Source: Archilochus colubris
Taxonomy: Eukaryota > Chordata > Aves > Apodiformes > Trochilidae
NCBI GenBank assembly: GCA_023079485.1
Contig: CM041083.1
Coordinates: 158,294,552-158,358,551, forward strand
DNA length: 64,000 nt
Direction: 5' to 3'
Position numbers and translations under genes: made by a program. The stretch's first letter is position 1. The number at the start of each line of letters is the position of its first letter. Shown piece by piece: positions 58,115 through 64,000 of the stretch. The notes under the pieces are model-generated. The model was given only the letters and a program-made list of their open reading frames with translations, was not told the DNA's origin and made no database searches.

Positions 58115-59089
58115 GAAGAGCAGGAGGGTGAAACCAGAGCTCTCCAGGATCCATAGGCTGCGACGTAGATCCAAGCGGGCAAGAGGAACATCATGCAACT
58201 CAGGTGTGTAACAGGTTCTGCTGTCTACCTTTTAAAGCTCTGAACACTGCTCTGCAGTTCTTTGGGAACTATTTCCAAGGTGCACAGAGATGGTCCCAGA
58301 GAGGAAGCATGCACCTCCCTTGGGAGAACGTGTCTGTCAGGAGAAACATCCCACTCCACTGCTGGCAGTTTTCACTGTGCACTTGCTGAAGCTCTGTTTG
58401 TGCAAGGCGGAGCACACGCCCCAGCAAGGTGACAGGACTCACCACCTTGGGCTCTTTGACCCAATGCAGGCCAGATTTTTGCTTGCTCTTTGGAAAAGAG
58501 CACATTCCAGCTTCCAAGGGGCTCCATGCCAAACCCTTCTGCCTGGCATGGGGACACTTCACATGTTGGTCAATTTGCCAGGGTCTGAGGGTACCTCGTG
58601 TCTTGAGAAGGAAGGGCCCAAAGCTGCACTGATGCTTCTGCCATTTTACTTGGGACTTCCTGAAGACTGGAAGACAAAGTCACTCTTGTTCCCGCTCTCC
58701 TGGTTTCTTCAGCACTTTCTGAATCTCTGCTTGTAGGTGCTGATTTCTTTTCCCTTGCTTGGATTCCCTGGATGAGCTCTGACACCTGGGCCTCGAGGCG
58801 CAGGATGCAGCCCCAGCACCACCTCGGCGGCTGCAAGGAGAGACACCCGGTGCCCTTCTGCTCTGGCCAGCAAACTTTACTGCTAGGAAGGACTGCATTT
58901 ATGCTGAACAGCCTGAGCTCCCTTTCCTCCCCTTAAGCCTGCAGAGATATAATCATATGAGTTCTTGTTTTGTCATTTTAGAATTTAGGAAAGAGTTGTT
59001 TCATGTTCATGTACCAGTTCTAGTTATCTCGTTTTGTTTTGTTGTTACAAATGTTGTTACAAATAGATGTTGTTACAAATGTAGTGTTT
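58115..59089. other. 3' flank of copy C with antisense coiled-coil-like fragments
   Basis: Counterpart of 46057-47069. On the minus strand RLEAQVSELIQGIQARE is followed in another frame by QHLQAEIQKVLKKP. It also has a TGTTACAAA triplication near 59040-59085 in place of about 100 bp present in copy B's flank. Confidence 0.35.
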
Positions 59090-61499
59090 TAGGCTCCCTT
59101 TCCTCCCCTTAAGCCAATATGGGAACAATTTTAGGAGTTCTGGTTTAGTTGTTTTTTAATTCAGAAAATAGTTGTTTCATGTTCTTTCAGCTGTTTGTTC
59201 CAATAATTTTAATATAGTTTTGGTAATGTTAAGATTTCGAGTGTGCATTTAATCTCTCTTTGTTTTTGAAAATAAGAACTCACTAACTGTTCCTTAGACA
59301 TCCCCTCCCTTTCCCTGTTAAATTTTTGTCCTTTTGGCCCATCTCAAACCAAACTGGAAGACAGGAGGGAGTTTCAAAGACACTTGTGTTACCACCCTTG
59401 CAATGAACACTGTTGCCTGGGTGGAAAGGAGCTCCAGGCTACTGGCCCAGCTAAGAGAAATCTGAAGAGCCTGTGGGTGCCTCAGCCCGTGCATTTGGCT
59501 AAGAGAAGGACAGCACTGCTGCCTCTTGTTGTCTTGGGGTGCACTGGGGATGTGAAGAAGTGCTGGGGTTATTATGATGGGGTGGAGGCTGGGTGAAATA
59601 TCTGTGTCCATCCATTCAGAGAGGAACTGCACCTTAAAAAAATGCAAACACTTTTTAGTTAAAATATTTTTTATTTGCATTTCTAAGTATATATGGCTTT
59701 CTGGAAGTTCTTTGTGTTTCTTTACAGAAATAAAGTGTCAAATATATGTATGACGAGTCTCAGGCTTTGTATGAGTTCCTTTCTCTCTCCTCCTCTGTGT
59801 TTCACTTCTCTGCCTCCCTGATATTTGGCTGTCCAGGAAGACAGAACGGTTATGCAAGGGTTGCTCTTCTATAAGACTTTTGTTTCTCCCAGTATTTTTT
59901 TTTTTTAAATGGGAAACCTGTGAAGAAACCTGCATCCCAGAGAAGCTCTTAAGAAGGAGAAAGAACTGAGGATGTAATTGCTTCTTCTGATTTGGGAAAG
60001 AAAATCACTACTTTCTTGCCCACCAAAGAGGCTACTAGTCAATATTTCTTTTACCTTGCTATGCTTTCATACTTCATCACCTTCAGTGTGAAAGGCCTAA
60101 ACCTCTTGGCTACGTTATCATACCATACCCTGTTAAGAAGAGAAAAGTACAGAGATCCTCAGGGAGCTGCTATTTGTAGAAAGAAGATTTTTTTCTTGTC
60201 AGCTGGAGGATAGAAATAACTGCTAAGTTACCAAGAGGAGAGACACTTCAAATCTCACCTGAAATGTAGCTGATGAGTTGAAAATTATTCTCTATCATCT
60301 GGCAAAAATGGGGAAGACTCCTTTTTTCCTCAGGAGAATAAACCAAAACCAAAACCAAAGAAACCCCAAAAACCAAGATGATGATATATGAGAACTAATG
60401 TTCCCATGCCATTACTTCATCAAGGGACAGCAAGACAAGGACAGCAAGGGAGCTGAAACATGTTCCTTCATCCCTATGCATGTTTTCTTCCTACTGGAGA
60501 AAACTGCATCATCATGACCACTGTGGCCATGGTGCCCACTCAGTGGTCGTGCTCTGCATTATGCTAAGGACTAGATGCCTGTGAAATGTGCAGTTCTGAT
60601 TTTCTTACTGAAAATAAGCACACAGTAAACATGACTCACAGCTCTTTCTTCTGGCTTGAAATCTGTGTGTGTTCCCCACGTGCTGAGAGAGGAAGGGTGT
60701 CTGGGAAATGGGTGCTGGCACTATCACACCCAACATCAGCAAAGATCCTGGGTGCTGCTTGCACAAGTCCATTCAGTCTTCTCATCCTGGCCCCATCCAT
60801 TCCAGTGACCATGGAAACCTTCTTGCCAATATAAAATAGGAGGTACCTCCTCAGAGAGGTCTCATGCAAAGAGACCTCTCCTCCTCTCTCAGCTGAGATG
60901 GGAGGAGTTACAATGCTGTGAGGAGCTCTTGCCCATCAGTCCTTTTCCAGGCAGTTCACTAACACCAGACTTTCCCCATCTGCATTGGGCTAGAGAGCAT
61001 CTCATGATCAGGACTTGCACTCTGCACAGATGTACAATGATCCTGGTTAGATTTTTTCACACAAAAAGCCACCTGAACTTGTCCTTACAACCTTTTAAAG
61101 TGGATTGATAAGATTGCAGGCACTCATTAGTTTCCAACTTACAAGGGCTCACTCAAATTTCTGCTCAGATCAGACAAAGAGAGGCTCTGATCTGAGCTCC
61201 CATATCTGAGACGTTTTCTGTTTCATTCCAGAGAGACAGAATGTGTTGTTTTGTGTATTTTTTTTTATGCTTGGGTTTTTTTTTCAATGTGACCCAATAG
61301 TCTTAAAAAGGAAACAGTTTTAAAACAAAAAGTTCTTATTCATGTGAAAACTTAATGCAAGAAGTAAGGATATTTAAATATAGGGAGTCTATAGATCTGC
61401 ATGAAATGAGGGAGGTGATGACATGTTTCAAAACACACTGCTCCATGATGGAAGAAGAAGATTTGCACTGTCAACCTCACAGAGACACAGATACCCATC

Positions 61500-61595
61500 C
61501 AGGTGGGTTCTGAAAGTCTCCAGAGAAGGAGACTCCACAGCCTCTCTGGGCAGCCTGTGCCAGTACTCTGTCACCCACAGCAGTGTTAATCATGT
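61500..61595 (-). repeat. CR1 fragment in spacer, second copy
   Basis: Same sequence as 49485-49580. Confidence 0.8.
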
Positions 61596-63124
61596 TTCCT
61601 GTTGATGTAACTGCATGCAAGCAGTCTGTTTGGGATCTAACTTCAGCTTTCAAGCTTTATATCGTGTCATTTGTCTTATGCTTTACGAGTGTTTATTTGA
61701 TTTGAAATGCCCAGGCTGTTGAACAGTTGTATGAACACACTGTATGAACAGTTCCTTCCCAGGAGAAGGTTCTTTCGTTGCTTTTTGAAGAGGAGTTTGG
61801 GTTCAGCTTGTGCATTGGCATGTAGGACACTGCAGCGGGACAGTACTCCCTGTATTCCTAAAGAAAGAACTGGGACAGTGGCCCAAAGCGGGTGCTTGTT
61901 ACAGCTGTGTCATCCTCACCCCTATCCTGTGCATGGCTTTGGACATCATATGGTGCTTCACAGGAGGCTGGTGGGTCCTACTCATCTGACCTCCCACCAG
62001 CTGAAAGGCAAGTGGAAGTAAAGCTCTGGAGAGCCAGTCTGAAGGACCATCAAAACTTGATAAAAATTATGGTAAAAGGATCCATGAACATTAAGAGACT
62101 GAGTGATAAAAGGATCCATGAACCTGTCACCAGTGTCACTCTGTCACCATGCTCTCTCTTTTCTTTCTATAGGAATGAACTGTGATTTTTTAATAGGTAG
62201 CAAACCAATGAGAGAGAGAGAGAGAAACAAGCTGTTTGTTACAAAATGTCAATAAAACATCAGATTAACTCCTGCTCCTCCAAACAAAAATACTTGGTGG
62301 TCTAAGTCCCAGCAGGTGGCTTCCTCACATGGGAAAAGTAATGTTCTGTATCTTTGCTACTATACTCTTAGTCTTGTAATGTCTGAGTATTCAGTGCCTC
62401 AAGCCCACCCCACCTCCTTCCTTAGACCCACAGTACCTCCCTGTCAGTGCTCCCTCCAACAGTTCTTTTCATCTCTTCCCTTTTCAAGACATCTATTTTC
62501 CATCTCTTTCTTCTCTTTCTCATCTTCCTCTTCTCTTGGACAAACTAAGCTTGCTTCTTGAAAATTAACTTGCCTTCCCTTCTGTTACTATCCACCCTGG
62601 GGTCGATGTAATTTATTATTCAGATTGTGCAAGAACAAAGTTCAGCCACGAGGGGTTGGGTACAGGTAGAAAGTTTTATTGGGTGGACAGCAAATAGCAC
62701 AAGCAATATGATGTGACCCAGTGAAATTTGGCAAGGCTGTTGTGAGAAAGAGAGAGAGAGAATGAAACAGAGAGGGGGAGAGACAGAGAAAGGTGAGTTC
62801 CACTGCAGGCCCCCCCTAGCTGCTTTTGGAAGATGGGGGATCCTGCCCCGCAGTGCTTCGTGCCCACACGGCCACGGACTCCCTGCCCATGGGCAGCTGT
62901 CCCCAGGGCCTGGTCTTTGCTGGGTGCTCCTGCCCAGTCCTGTGGACGTGTTACTGCCTCGCTTCACGGGGCTGCTGCTCTTCACCACCATCATCACACC
63001 CATGGGGATCTACGCCCTGTTCCCCCTCTGCCTGGACACCCACCAGCTCCTGATTCTTCCCTGTCAGGAGTTTCAGCAGGGAGTTCACAGACTCCATGGA
63101 GGAGCTGATAGTCCATAGAGAGTG

Positions 63125-63660
63125 CAGGGAGGGCAGTGATATAAAGCAGGGCAAGGAGAGAAGGGGCTCCTTGGTGCTCTTGGGGACCCTCAGCTCCTTG
63201 TTTGACACCCTTGACAGGGAAGCACCCAGTGTATCAGCTGAGTTAAACCTCTTAATGAGGGGGAGTGAAATAAAAACTCCTTGGTGGTTTTCAGGTCCTT
63301 GAACTCCCTGTTTGACAGCCTGGGCAGGGAGACACAGGGTATCACAGGAGCTGAACGCCTTAAAGCAGGGCCAGGAGAGAAGGAAATCCTTGGTGGTCTT
63401 TGGGGCCCTCAGCCCACTGCTTGATACTCTGGACAGGGAGCTCAGGGTATCAGCAGAGTTAAACCTCTTAATGAGGGGCAGTGAGACAAGGAGATTCTTG
63501 GGGATCTTTTGGGCCTCAGCTCCCTGTTGGACAGCCCAGGCAGGGAGCCCAGGGTATCACAGGAGCTGAATCTCTTAATGGGGGGGACAGAGAGAAGGAA
63601 GTTCTTGGTGTTTTAGGGGTCCTTCAGCTCCCTGTTTGACACTGGGCTCTCAGACTCGGA
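63125..63660 (+). repeat. Minisatellite, period 107-108 bp, second array
   Basis: Same copy number and register as 51110-51645. Differences such as CCTTGAACTCC for CCTTCAGCTCC near 63297, which creates a stop, and changes at 63580-63615 make this the most diverged part of the spacer. Confidence 0.8.
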
Positions 63661-64000
63661 GAGAGGTGGAACACAGAGGGGTCTATCCCCTCCCATTCCC
63701 TGCCCATACTCCACGAAGCTCAGGCAGAACCCAGCCCCTCCTCTCTCTCTCCCGCTCCTCGCTTCGCTGCTGTTCCCCCGCGCTCTTTCACCACCATCTC
63801 TCCACCTGCTCTCCAGAATCCACATCCATCGTGTGCTGGGAAGAGCCGTGGAGCCCTCTCCTGAGTCGGCCCTGCTGCAAGGGGCCCTGGGGCACCTATC
63901 CCTGCCAGCATCGAGATGGGGCTGTGATTTGTAGTTGTGTACATGTGAATTTTTGCTCCTTAGCCCACACCAGGTAAACTGTAAAAACTGCAGTGGCAGC

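Larger units (their letters stand above)
59090..63995. repeat. Near-identical inter-gene spacer, second copy
   Basis: Offset by 12,015-12,016 bp from the first copy at 47070-51980. It contains the same CR1 fragment (61500-61595), (GA)n and minisatellite. Confidence 0.85.
53211..64000 (+). repeat. Tandem array unit C, running off the right edge
   Basis: A direct repeat of unit B from 41172. Identity is lowest upstream of the gene, about 97 percent in the gene, and almost complete in the spacer. The window ends inside the spacer, so the array may continue. Confidence 0.9.

Overview
The window reads as vertebrate nuclear DNA from a bird, most likely a songbird. The evidence is exons with GT/AG splice sites, many 3'-truncated CR1 LINE fragments, avian-type ERV/LTR sequence, CpG-island promoters, and three genes recognisable from their vertebrate orthologues. 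No prokaryotic features, tRNAs, rRNAs or CRISPR arrays were seen.

Region 1 (1-23 kb) is ordinary single-copy gene territory. CLN5 runs on the minus strand and only its first two coding exons lie in the window. GATD3 (ES1/C21orf33 homologue) is on the plus strand, complete in four exons, with a predicted 225 aa product. ACOD1 (IRG1, cis-aconitate decarboxylase) is on the minus strand, with the four exons that carry nearly all of the enzyme. CLN5 and GATD3 are divergent (head-to-head, about 6 kb apart); GATD3 and ACOD1 are convergent (tail-to-tail, 1.7 kb apart). CLN5 intron 1 holds a large inverted repeat of about 0.75-0.85 kb per arm.

Region 2 (23-32.8 kb) is gene-poor intergenic DNA with scattered CR1 fragments.

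Region 3 (32.8-64 kb) is a tandem array of a PH-RhoGAP gene related to TAGAP and ARHGAP20. Copy A (about 32.9-34.4 kb) is a pseudogene: a roughly 1.6 kb coding block, from mid-PH to mid-RhoGAP, was removed with its introns at a short repeated motif, and its 3' end is interrupted by a decayed minus-strand betaretrovirus-like ERV (34.44-40.03 kb, LTRs at both ends). Copies B (42.1-46.1 kb) and C (54.1-58.1 kb) are apparently intact 13-exon genes with every splice phase consistent, predicting 466 and 468 aa. They sit in tandem units with a period of about 12.0 kb. The units are a mosaic: the upstream flank differs by several percent, the gene bodies by about 3 percent, and the downstream 4.7 kb is nearly identical. 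That pattern points to recent gene conversion, a very recent partial re-duplication, or an assembly artefact.

The most notable content is this lineage-expanded PH-RhoGAP family. It has an intact arginine finger but a His at the conserved catalytic-pocket Asn position, a tandem NAGNAG acceptor, a variable Glu run, and an attached 108-bp coding-phase minisatellite.
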